Of a stretch of DNA of 64,000 nt, positions 33,500 to 45,700 are shown one piece after another. The stretch spans positions 12,281,001-12,345,000 of the forward strand of contig NC_092673.1 of assembly GCF_964355755.1 (NCBI RefSeq). Reading direction: 5' to 3'. Every line of letters begins with the position of its first letter. Within the stretch, counting starts at the first letter, position 1. A model generated the notes under the pieces. The model ran no database searches. It was not told the DNA's origin and worked only from the letters and a program-made list of their open reading frames with translations. Both the position numbers and the translations under genes were made by a program. Source of the stretch: Antedon mediterranea. Its lineage: Eukaryota > Echinodermata > Crinoidea > Comatulida > Antedonidae.

Positions 33500-36400
33500 A
33501 TGGCTCCATCAAACCTTTTTAGCAGGTTAAATGAATCATTATTACGTTTCAAGATACTGTATTTCACTAGCATTGGAATTGTGTCAACTCTGAAAACATA
33601 TATGCAGTTGTTTATGAAGCAGTTGGGCCTTAATCCATACCAGGTTGGTGTTTTACTGTGTATTACTCAACTTACAGGGTTCTGCCTATCAATTTGTGTT
33701 GGATTCATCGTGGACAGATTTAGAATACGCAAGCCATGTTTGATTACCGCCTTCACTATCATGATATTATCTTTATTAGGTTTATCTTTTGCATTCTCTT
33801 ACAACGTTGAAACTTCATGTGAAAATGTTCAAGCACAATTTAATCAAAGTTTTTCATTATATTGTCAACATCATTCTGAGTGTACAGAACAGGATTTCGT
33901 TGCTACTGATCGCTCTTGGCTGTATACAGAATACAGGATACGATATACGATGTACAAACTGTTTGTTTTCTTGTTACCGCTTGAAGTCTGCTTTATTTCC
34001 ACTTATGCTCTTCTTGACGTGTTTACAATGAACGTTCTCCAGAAGGATACTGACCAACTACCTTTTCAACGAGCATTTGGTGCACTTGGGTGGGGGTGTA
34101 TGTAAGTTACGTAACTATTTAATCAATTTTAATTAATAATGCAATATATATATATATAGGCCTATAGCCTATATTACATTTGTATACTTTAAATATGTAC
34201 GGCGAATAATGATCATTTCCACTGTTTCCAGTTCACCCTTGCACCATACGGTCTTTCTAAGTTTTAATAGGCAATATCTAAAAAAATATACTAACTGAAT
34301 TTGTATCATTTTATAGAAACTTTATAGCATCCTTCATTATGTCATTGACAAAATCAAACATCCAGTATTGTGGAATTGCAGTTAGTGTCGTGGATTTTTC
34401 ATATATGTTTATTTTCTTGATAATCATAATATCGATAACACTTCCACTAGTTGTTACAATAAAACCAATAGAGGTACGTTCCTAGATTTAGTTTTATAAT
34501 TATGTTGATTTTAAAATTATATTTCTCCATTAAGGAATTAACGAATTTATGCCTTATGAATAATATTAAAAGTTGTTTTGCATCAATGACACTATTCATT
34601 ATTACAATCCCTGTATTTTCGCAACATCCCGTGTTACTTTGTTTAATACGTATTAACATTTAAACAAAACTATATGTTCGAAATATTATTCGAATAAATG
34701 TTTTAAAATATCCATAGTAAATAGCAATAAGCTAGGCGATGGGACAATTGCCTTCCACCTATAAGGGCAGGCCCCATTACAACTCGCTTTGTAAGCAAAT
34801 GTTTCGTTTATCAATGCACTGACTTATTTATCTATACATAATGCCCAATGTGATAATATAGTATTAGTTATGTAGGTTTATTAGTGCCTTCACCAAGGTT
34901 TGAACCTATTTCTAAATACCGACTTCTTTTCATAGCACAATACAAACGCAAGCCATTCGTTACAACTAGACAATGACACTTTGAAAGGCATCACAAACTT
35001 CTTAAGAAACTGGCGTAACTTGATGTTCATACTAGGCGATGGAATTCTAGTTGGTACACTATATGGGTTTAAAATAGCTTTTGTTTTTTGGAGAGTAGAC
35101 GATCTTGGTAAACTCAATTGTTTTAATTATTATTAATCATTAGTTTAATTATTATTTAAATCAAGTAAATTAATTATTATCTGAAACCCTATGAAACCAT
35201 GTAGCAGCGTGTAACATACAAACTATGATTTATAATTGCTTTTATTGTATTACAGGCGGAGGCAAGAAACTTTTAGGTGTAGCCATCATTATTCATGGAG
35301 CCATGGAGTTTATCGTAGGAATACTTGGCTCAAAGCTTTTACAACTGTTTAGTTGTGTGCAGATCATAGCATTTGGTGCATTTATGTATGCTCTTGACTT
35401 CTTTGGATATGCTGTAATGCAAACCCCAATCTGGACATTAGTTTTACAAGCGATTGAAGGCAAGTCTACAGTACAGTTGGGTGATACGAAAGGCAGGCCT
35501 ACTTCGTATCACCATTGTTTTTTAGTTCTTTTTTTCCTCAGTTTATTCTCTCAATATAAGCGGCACATGCTCTTTTCTCGTACTATTTGTAGCGCATAGA
35601 CTTACATCTGAGCTAAAGTTGTGCAAGTGATTTTTTATGTACATGCATGATGTTGTGTTTGCTCTGTCTACACTATCAAACTAGTTTGACAAAAAAAGTG
35701 TGATGTCCCCAAATATGGTAGTGATATGATATCACCATATCAATGGGCACATCACATTTTTGATAATGTAGAAAAGGCTTCCCATGACACGATGACGTCA
35801 CATCACTACCATTATGAATTGCACTCTAAAACATAAAATTGAATTCAATGATAAAATGTATAAAATATATATAAAAAATTAAATATCAAGCACAAAAAAC
35901 CACAATTTGAAACATTTGAAAAAGTAATCAAAATGAAAGAGTATCAAAATATTACCGGTGAACCCTTGGAAAAATACACAATTTAGGATGGTTAACATTT
36001 AACAATTCTTTATTTCTTATCAAATTGCTAGGTGTGGCCTTTTTCTGTACATACATATTTGGTTTGGTATATATTGCGAATACGACTCATCCGAGAAGCC
36101 TGGCCTCAATCACATTTATGTTTAGTTCCAGTTACGTGTCGTTAGGACGCAGTATGGGTTCCAGTGTCGGAGGGACACTCGTTCAGAAGTTTGGAATACA
36201 AAATGCTTTTATGATGTATAGTGTTTTCGCTACAATTTTGTCCGTTCTTCTTGGAACAACAGATTTGGTTTGTATATATTTTTAATAAACCTACCGTATT
36301 GTTTCTTTTTATTTCAATCGAAAAGCGTAAATTCAAGATTGTACGGGCTTACCAATATATAAATAATATACACCTCTCTATCTAATATTTTCTAATATAT

Positions 36401-37644
36401 TAGGTAGGTGGTGCAGCATTGATGTTACCAGACTCCCATGTTCCAAGCGTCGCTATCACCTGAAATAATCTTTCTACAAAATACGGATCACATCTCTGAA
36501 ATGACCCACCAATTATTCAATCATATTTGTCGATCATCAACACTCAAAAATTTCAAAGATGTATTGTTTCACAAAACATTAAAAATGAAGATTAACAAAG
36601 TTACAAAATAAATCATTAAATTCAGATTTAGAATCGAAGTAAATAACTATTTTGGAACATAAAAATGGCATATTAAACAACAAAATTTAAAAAAATATAT
36701 ATTTTTCAGACGAAAAATGATGTACCACTTTGCTTTTGACAAATGCATAAATTAATATATTTTACAGTAGTCTAGCTAGAATATACATGCATTACTCTAG
36801 GCCTAGTAGTACAGTCATAATATAACATGCTTACCAAGGTTGTGCAAACTTCCTTCCTTCCCTACACTGAACAAAAGACAATAACAAATGACACAGCCCA
36901 CCTGGATGAACATGTAAATTGACTCAATAAAAGCTTAACCAATAGTGGCAGCAGACTAATTAAGTACAGATAAAGTATACGTGAACATAAAAGAAAAGTC
37001 ATTACAAAAATAAAAGTTAACACACAATAACTATATAAATTCTACACACATTATATAAAATTGAATATTCTATAAGAAACATTCAACAGATAACTATACA
37101 AATTCTATATAATTTATAGAAAAGAAAAAACATTGTATAGAACTATATAAATCAAATATAAATTCTATAAAATTATAAATTCTAAAGAAACAATGTATAG
37201 ATAACTAAATAAATTCTATAGAAATCCTATAAAATTGAAACATTCTACAGTATATAAATGGACATTTTTGTAAGGGATTATTAGGAAGATTTTCAATTTC
37301 CAAATCTGTATGACACATACTGTACTTTGATTTAGAGATTTGTTTGTTAGAGGATATAATTATCAAAGATGTGGAAAACAGTGCATCCATTTGAACCACA
37401 TTAAATTGTCCATTCTCTCAACATACTCATAGTTTTTCAAGATTTAAATAATAAACCAACTTTTCATTGATAAATTATACATATTTTTCAACACTTACAG
37501 CTTACACGAAAGAACCACAAACCTGAAGCTAATATTGATGATCGTGTCGGTAGTGACATCAGTCTAGATCAAACTGCATTGATTGGGCAGTTACCTGAAT
37601 CGGACAGTGAGCAGATGGCCAATTATGGCAGCAGCAACAATTAA
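33500..37644 (+). CDS. MFSD6-like major facilitator superfamily transporter
   Basis: Six phase-consistent exons: 33500-34101, 34317-34473, 34936-35107, 35256-35459, 36032-36267, 37501-37644, giving 504 aa. The ATG at 33500 is preceded in frame by TGA at 33488. The N-terminal half has FTSIGIVSTLKTYMQLFMKQ, LGLNPYQVGVLLCI and the loop signature GFIVDRFRIRKP (MFS D-R-x-x-R). A lumenal loop with NQS and several cysteines follows, then a second helix bundle with ILGDGILVGTLYG, GVAIIIHGAMEFIVG, and SLGRSMGSSVGG in the last exons. The order and the short N-terminus fit the MFSD6/MFS_1-like group; the substrate is unknown. It acts in a membrane. The C-terminal tail is polar and cytosolic. Intron 4 uses a GC donor (GAAG|GCAAGT). 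A possible alternative last exon (36404-36463, VGGAALMLPDSHVPS then TGA) also fits the phase. Confidence 0.87.
35667..35772. mobile_element. Short palindromic MITE in an MFSD6-like intron
   Basis: A ~106 bp near-palindrome: TCTACACTATCAAA at the left and TTTTTGATAATGTAGA at the right, with GTGTGATGTCCCC facing GGGCACATCACA inside and ATATGATATC at the centre. Words are shared with 10636-10880. Confidence 0.7.
36464..37500. other. Last MFSD6-like intron with ATAAATTCTA-type low-complexity repeats
   Basis: From about 37020 to 37240 the sequence is a degenerate array of ACTATA(T)AAATTCTATA words, 15-35 bp apart. No exon seen apart from the possible alternative exon just before it. Confidence 0.5.
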
Positions 37645-37951
37645 CAGGAATGCACCGTAAACATTTTCGAAAACTAACTCATAAGAATGCTGTAGGAACG
37701 TGCATCCAGCAATACACTGCGAAACTCGCCTAAGGTATCTTGCTGAATTAATAATGTTTTTAAACATTTTGGTGTCTGTAATACTGCAAACAAAGTTGGT
37801 TAGAGGTTTCATAATAATAAGCACAAAAACAATATATTGGCTGCAGTCATCGTTCAAATGTGGAATACAACCTCCAAGCAAACAGCATTATTCAAATAAT
37901 GCTGTTACAGTTACATTGTGTTTTAATTTTCACTAAGTATTAACGTACCTC

Positions 37952-37957
37952 AATAAA
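37952..37957 (+). terminator. Polyadenylation signal AATAAA for the MFSD6-like gene
   Basis: Canonical AATAAA 308 bp after the stop codon, followed by a G/T-rich stretch (AATGTTTATTTGCGG). It is a reasonable cleavage signal but is not proven. Confidence 0.5.
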
Positions 37958-37959
37958 AT

Positions 37960-38959
37960 TAGCAATGTTTATTTGCGGCTTTTTTTTTCCAAAGCTAAAG
38001 CAAGCATGTTAACCAACACAAACTTTATGAATAGAATAGTCTTTACTTGTTCGATATCTGTTTACAAATGTGATATCATAAGAATCATCCAATAATGAAA
38101 TATATATACATATATATTCTAAAGATTTTACTATCATATTGTGGTATGATATAAATAAAAACAAAACACATGAGAATTTAGACAAGTTTCAGTTTGTACA
38201 TAGTGTATTCTTGAAGATGACACTTAATATTATCTGTTCGTAATTTGTTAACAATATAATATTTATTTTTATATAACACCTAAATATATTCCTGTCATTT
38301 GATTGGACGATTGTGGGTCACATGGTGTACAACAGTACGCACTATTAAACGATCGTTTAATAGCACTTTTTAAACATTTTTGTGTACGAAAAAAAAATGT
38401 TTCTCGGATGAGAAAATAAATCTAGTGTACAAATTACTGTGAAATACAACAGCGCCACCTGTTGTCTTGCCTCTGTTTTGTTTTGTAAACACCACCGTGA
38501 GACATGCAGCAGCCGATTTTTGATGATTTGGAGATATGTACTAATTTCATTCAAAAAGGCATTTAAATTAGCTTTAGATCGTTTTATTGGGGACATTCCT
38601 ACAAGACGTGGAAACGTTGGAAAAAACATAATTAGGTGCGTTTATAAAATCCATATATATCCATATAAATAGTATTTAATATAATTATTAAAAACCAAAT
38701 CAATGTGAATCAAATATAGGCCTTTGGCTAGGCCTACTTTTTATTTGATTCAAATGACAAGAATCTATTTAGATGTTATATATAACAAATAATAAATCTT
38801 TTCGTTTTCATCATATTCGTGTCGCGCCTTGTTGAAATATAACATTTCCATCATTCACCTCATGCCATTATTTGTACCATTATACTCATAAACATTCATT
38901 ATTTGTATTATAGTCTCTAGTCTATCTGTATCCCAGGAGCAACGATGAGTGTGTAAGGC
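37960..38959. other. Intergenic between the MFSD6-like gene and a LINE relic
   Basis: A plus-strand frame near 38545-38640 reads SFKKAFKLALDRFIGDIPTR, which faintly resembles the FK..LD.F....P ending of LINE ORFs, but nothing else supports it. Remaining sequence is AT-rich. Confidence 0.3.
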
Positions 38960-39580
38960 TCTCTCTGCATAAATTCAAACCAAAGATTGTACTTCTTAAG
39001 GAAATTAAGAAACTTTAAGATTGGCAGAGATGCGCTGTCTCTATTCCATCAGGCTATGATACAGTCCATATTAACATTTTGCTATATTGTATGGCTAAAT
39101 AGTTTATCTAAGAATAATTCAAATAAATTACAGAGAATAAAAAAAATGGCTAAGAAGGTAATAGGTGAAAACGTCCCATCTATCCATGATATATGCGATA
39201 AGGTTATGGAGAAAAAACTAAAATGTATAATTAACGACCAGTCTCATCCTCTTTTTAACTTTATAAAATTCAGTAGATCCGGAAGGATGATCCCTTCAAT
39301 TAAGAAGACTGAGCGTCATAATAAATAATTTCTTCCGTGTGCAATCAGGCAACACAACAAGCAATTTAAAAGATAACTTGAGACGTTTTATATGTTATTC
39401 TATATATAGTGTTTTTATATTTATATTTTTACCATGTTTTATACATAAGCATATTTTCTTATATATAATCTTATCCATTGTATAGTATTGTAAGTTTTTG
39501 ACTGTTGTTATTTTAATTGTTATTTGAACCTTGGAAGGCAAATTTCATTTACTTGACAATAAATTTTAACTTGAACTTCA
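38960..39580 (+). pseudogene. LINE 3' end fragment
   Basis: The frame at 38987-39328 reads YFLRKLRNFKIGRDALSLFH, MIQSILTFCYIVWLN, KLQRIKKMAKKVIGE and HPLFNFIKFSRSGRMIPSIK. This is the post-RT connection and C-terminus of RTE/CR1-like LINEs. It degrades after a stop at 39326 and ends with CAATAAATTTTAACTTGAACTT near 39578. It lies just beyond the MED27 stop codon, in opposite orientation. Confidence 0.8.
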
Positions 39581-39757
39581 TGTTATTAAAGTACATATAT
39601 TGGTAAGATTATAAGTGACCTTGACCATAGAATAAATTGTTAACTTTTGGGGCAAAATAATTCCTAAGAATTTCATTGCCTTCTTATTGTTATGTAATCA
39701 ATGCAAAATTGTATTACATCTTGTAAATAAAATTGAGTGATCATTATCACAATTTTC

Positions 39758-42700
39758 TCATCTACATGTCTCATGATATGCTTCCAACTTTCTCAGGTCA
39801 CGGTGCGTTGGGGGCAAGTTATCCTGCAGGTATTTTCCACATCGCTTGCAAGGTGTTGAAAATAGCTTGTTATAACTTCTTAACCAATTCTGTAGAAAAC
39901 AGAAAAAATGTTCGAATACCCCTAAATGATACAGTGAAAGAGTGCAATATAATTTATAATGATTAAAGTGTAGTGAATGGGAGAACGCTGGTGCATGTGA
40001 TTAATAATTATTAAAAATGATACACAGTTAATACTGTATATTACTGTTATAATAATAAAACTTGGTGTTATAGCAGCAGATAAAGCATCTATATATAAAT
40101 TTGCGTAAGGGCAAAATTTGGTAAATCGTGTAACTTCTGAAATTTTTCTCAAAGGTATATAAAGTTGGTTCATACTTTTGTATACGTACTGATTTTAACC
40201 ACCTAATTTAACCTTGGTTACTAATTAAATTTAGTTAGATAATTAGTTATTGACAATTTGATTAGGCCTATGTATATATTTAATGATTAGGCCTATGTAT
40301 ATATTTAATATACTTTTATATATATATTTTTTAATTTATTTGACTTAAACTTAACTTTGGAATTTTGGTATATAATATATTATGATGGTATTTTCATTGC
40401 TTGTGAAACTGGGTGAGTGGGGAACACAGGCTTAGGATTAGGTTCGCTTTTGTGTCCCCAGCCAGCTCACTCAGTTGGTTCTATTGTTTTTTTTGTATAT
40501 TGTGTTCTTCATGTATTTTATATTTGGCAATAAAAGAATAAGAATAAGAATAATAACAATTGACGATTTGCCCCAAATAGGGGTGATTTCTGGTCGTGGT
40601 ATACACTGTCTATGGATGTCAATCTTGAGTAATACCCGCACACACTAATACGAGGATGCTTCGCATTTACCTATCTCCTTCTACGATCATTGTTTTTAAC
40701 ACAAGTAAATAAATTTATGGGCCCTTGGTGGATAAACTTAAAACCTTTAGGTCTTATAGTAGGCCTATTGCAATACTGTAATTAGTTATCAGTGTTTTTG
40801 GTAGCAATTTGAAGCACAAATGTCTTACTGTGAGTGTGGGTACTGTAGATATAAACACATATACAAATAAACTTTATTACTGACACTCGGTGGCAGTTAC
40901 TTAACATTTGTATTGATTAATGATGACACAAACTATAAATGTCATACGTAGTGGTGATCGTTACTATTTCAATCGACTATGACAGTGACAGTATTAAATT
41001 GCAAATTTATAAAACATAAAAAAACAAATATATCGCGAGTGGATAAAGAATATAAATTGTTCCTCTTTGCACCCATTCTCTTCCTCATTCCTCAACCCTA
41101 ATGTTACATACAAACACAAATTGTGTTTATTTAAATTTGCATTAAAAATTTGGACTAATTTTATGATTTTGTGACAAGTTTCTCTTTCGGAAGTAATTCC
41201 CAGGTGTGTCAATTTTAGTTGACTACATAAATCACAGTGTCTATTTATTCTTTTCTGTAAACGACAATGTATTATAGTCCTGTGGTACTGTACGTGTCGT
41301 ACATTTAAAATCATCAGTTTTTTTACGCTGAAATTACTATTTACTCGAGAACCACTGGTGTATAGTAATTTAGGATTACATTGAGTATATAATAATGCGA
41401 CATTTATATAGCGCTATTTCGTATATACTGCACTTGACTTACATGCAACAACATTATAAAGAAAGTTCACTGTGGTACTTTAATACTATAATTCTGTTGT
41501 AACTATTGATTTAAACACAAACTGGCTTTTTATAATGCAAATGTGACTTACCATAAATTGTTTAAGTGCCATATCTGGTGAATTTGGATAATGGTAGTGC
41601 AGCATTGTAGATGTCACATGGTCTGTAATCTAAAAACAAATTTGTTGAAATTTAGGGCCTAAATGAAAATCAAACACCTTTAATTTGAATATTTATTTAA
41701 ATTTCTTTACACCGATGACATAAAAACATTCAATAAATATTTGTATTCTAAATCAACATTAAATATGTTCAAGTGGCTAGTTTCTGCGTGAGAAAATATT
41801 GTTAAAAAAGTTTGATTAAATAGTAAACTCGGCATCCATTATAGTACTTTATGTTGTTTTCTGGTGGCGACTATAGCTTCAAGAAACGGATTTTGACTTG
41901 ATTAGATTGTAATACTGGAGACTTTTCATAAATGCTACAACACATTTTCATACACGAACTGCGAGAGAGGAAAATCTGCGCACTATTTGATTACTATGAT
42001 TAGTCAGTTTAATACCAGGCCAATACATGCATGCGCATTAACAACTCAGGACATCTCAGAACAAAAACAGGCCTCTCATCAGTGTGATGTTCTACCAAGA
42101 TTTCCTCAAAATTGTCTTCACACTATGCAAACCTAGTTCTAGTTGGTAATTTTTAGTCGCGTGGACGCGACTCTATAGTTCACTATGTCAGTCGGTCGGT
42201 CTGTCTGTCTGTCGGTCCGGTATCACTATGCGTTTTATCGCTTTCTGACCTTATCTTGATATCAGTTTAATCTAGCTAAGTCAATTTTTCACAGTATATT
42301 CCTTATGGCGAGGAATCGATGTGGTTATGTTTTCACGGTGCGCAATAAAAAATTACGCGGTCTACGTACGATTTAACGAAATCATGTTTGTAATCATATC
42401 TTCACAACCATGAATCACAATTAAATTTGGTACTCATAAATTTCAGGGCATAAATCATCATATGGCAATACAATATACGTGCGTAGCGCATGTAACACAT
42501 GCGTACGCGCGCTTACAATTTTCAAAATTTATTTTCGGTGAAATAAGAGTACGTTTCAGGCAATTTTAAGCGTTTACAAAATTGCAATGAGTGTGCGCGC
42601 GCTGCGCGTTAAATGTTATTGCGCACTCTTTTTGCCCGATTTCTGTTTTCTTGACTTACTTCTCAACTCAAAATTACGTTATACGAGTACGTCAAAAGTG

Positions 42701-45700
42701 ACAGGCTACGCACGTGTAAATTAAAAAAATATAAATGTTTTTAAACATTTCAACATTTTTAAACATGTTCAGTAATTTCGGTCAGTTGATAGGTTGGTCG
42801 GTCGGTAAACACTAATGAGCACGCGACTGCAGCCATCTATATGGCCTTGTTTATTTTAGGTTGGATAAATTCATTAATCCAACTATTAAACAATAAAAAT
42901 AATATAAGTAATTATAATATAACCTAACCATGAAAATGTTATTTACCTTTTGAAAGACAAGATATTTTGAGGGGGTCCAGCAATCAGGCTAAAAACAATG
43001 ATACATAAACATATAAAGAATCAATTAACAAGTATTGTTGTTCCTTTATAGTGAAAACTAAACTTAAATCAATACAATGTCAAAAAAGAAATTTAAATTG
43101 CAATCAATGTTGGTTGATACACACCTGGGAAGAGATTGATATATTTTTTTGAAAATTAATAAAAGACGTGTCAGAAACAAAACATACACCTCCCCAAAGG
43201 CCCCGTTTCTGCTGCCAAAAATATACCGTATATATACGGTATATTTTATATACGGTATATTTTATATACGGTATATTTTATATACGGTATATTTTTTGTC
43301 AGCAGAAATGGGTCTCATAAAAAATATACCGTATATATATGCGGTATATATACCGCATAAATATCCCCATCGTTTGTGGATATTATACGGTATATTCCAA
43401 AATATACCGTATATTTCGTACCCCGTTTCTGCTGCACTCAAAATATACCGTATACGTGACCCGGCCCATGACACGAGGTCAAAAACTAACAGAGCGTGAC
43501 GCGTTTGTTTGGTTTTTCTGCTGCATTGACACACACGTGTATAATAAATAAGCAAGCAACAGATCAAAATATCACTGTGGACTGAAGAAATAACTATTTT
43601 TGCAATTCAATTGTGGGGAGAAGCGAAAGTTGGGGGGAGACTACATGGCAACAGAAGAGATACCGAGATTTACAAAAGTATCTCAAACAAAATAAAAGCA
43701 GAATTTGTGGTAGACTTAATAACGCCAAAGTTATCGGCAAACGCCGTCGTCTTCTTTGCATAAATGTAGTCAATGCCCATTCTACATTTCTAGATTGTTT
43801 GTGCGATGTAAATTCATTGCCACTTCCAGGGCCCACTTCTGATCATTAGATTTAAAATAGAAAGCAATGCTAAGACGTTTTGAGAAACCATCATTGTTTT
43901 GTTTTTGTCATGTAACCTCACTACACGAGACTCTAGGTCAATCCATACTTCCGTCTCACAAAATGCATTTTGGGTATATGAAAGCCAACTTTTTTTACAG
44001 CCCACCCACGAAGTATGTGCAGCGGAAACGGTGCACGAATTTTATATACGGTATATATACGGTATATTTATACGGTATATTTATACGGTATATTTATACG
44101 GTATATTTGGGATTGGCAGCAGAAACAGGGCCTAAGAGTGCTTTCAAGCTGAGTGGCCACAAATGGGCAACCACTAATATTATGAAAGTTAATAGGTTAT
44201 TTATTCAAGTAGAGTTGTCAAGCTGTTAAGGCAATGGCGTCGCAAGTCATAGCCACATTTTTGACATTGTATTGATTTAAGTTTTGTTTTACAGTATGGC
44301 GAGTGGTCAAGCATTTAAGACACTCCATGGTTCTGGTGGTAGAACGAGTCTTCTCGGATAAGGACTATAAACTGTAGGCCCAGTTTACACATCTTTCATG
44401 TGCACTTTAAAGAACCTAGTACCATCTTTTGAGACGAGTACAGTAGGGGGTTACCCCGGTGTACTAGTTCACACACAGCCACTGTCACAAACTCATCATA
44501 TTATATAATAAATAACAATATTCAGCAAATGCTCAAGGCACTCCTCGACCATAGTTCTAATGACCACGCCCTTCTTAGATAAGGACATAAACTGGAAGTC
44601 CAGTGTACATATATGGCTCATGTGCACTTAAAAGAACCCAGTGCATCTGCCGTTTGTGGTAGGTGCAGCACTGTAACTGCTGTGGATCTGTAAAGAACCT
44701 AATCCGAATTGAAGATTAATATTGATACAAGATACAGATATGTACACTGCACTAGTTTTGAATCAGTGGTTTTTATAATAATTTCAATACATCATGTATT
44801 GCCTTTCTGTAGTGTAACTAGAATATCTACAAACAACAAAGGCATGATTGGGAAGAATTAAACTTGTATGATTAACCCATAAAATCCAATTTATGAAAGG
44901 GTGAAATTGTTGATTTAAATTCTTTCTGAATTACTGAAATTAAGCATTAAACTTACTGATCCATCTTCTCTTGTTTCCTTTTCGTGTGTTGCCCTGACAA
45001 CGACCCTCTCTATCAACAAACCACGAAGCACTATGATGGCTTTGAATGTTCTGCTTACTGTTACCTAATAATATTCAACAGTGGATAATAAGAAAAATAC
45101 TTACCAAAAACATACAGCAATTTAAGATTGCTTATTTTACTGTAATAAAGTTGTTGATCCAATGCAGGATTTTTAATATCGTATGATCTACATTCAATAT
45201 TACAATCACTACAATTTCAGCATGCAACATTGTTCACATTTGAAAATCTTTTCAAATTTGTTTTATAACTTTACAATTTATCCTTTAACCGACAGATGGA
45301 TGCTTAAAAACAATGACCTCAATAACTGGTGTTTAAGGTGTAGTCAATGACAACATGCTGGGGAAAATCCCTGTATACAAAAGACTCAATTTGTCTGTAT
45401 TCTCACCTGAAGAACATAGGGGGATGTCTGCTTCCTATGAACAGTAAGATCTGCAAAATACTGATCTATACTTAAGATTATTGAATCAACATTACTGAAA
45501 ATAAATAAATGTATCCTACATTATATTATATAACATGCACCTGAGTGTAATGCTCAATATCTGATTGGTTAATTTCACATGACATTCAGTATTAGTTTAA
45601 CTGAACCGGAGTGTGGTTCTTATTGATGTAGGTTTTTGTAAATATGTGAATGGTCTGTAATCCAAGGTTGGTACAGTAAATATAAACTGTTCTACTTCTT

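Noticed and set aside
43594-43849. Overlapping ~80-codon ORFs on both strands
   Set aside because: They are shadows of the Myb/SANT-like frame or of palindromic sequence.
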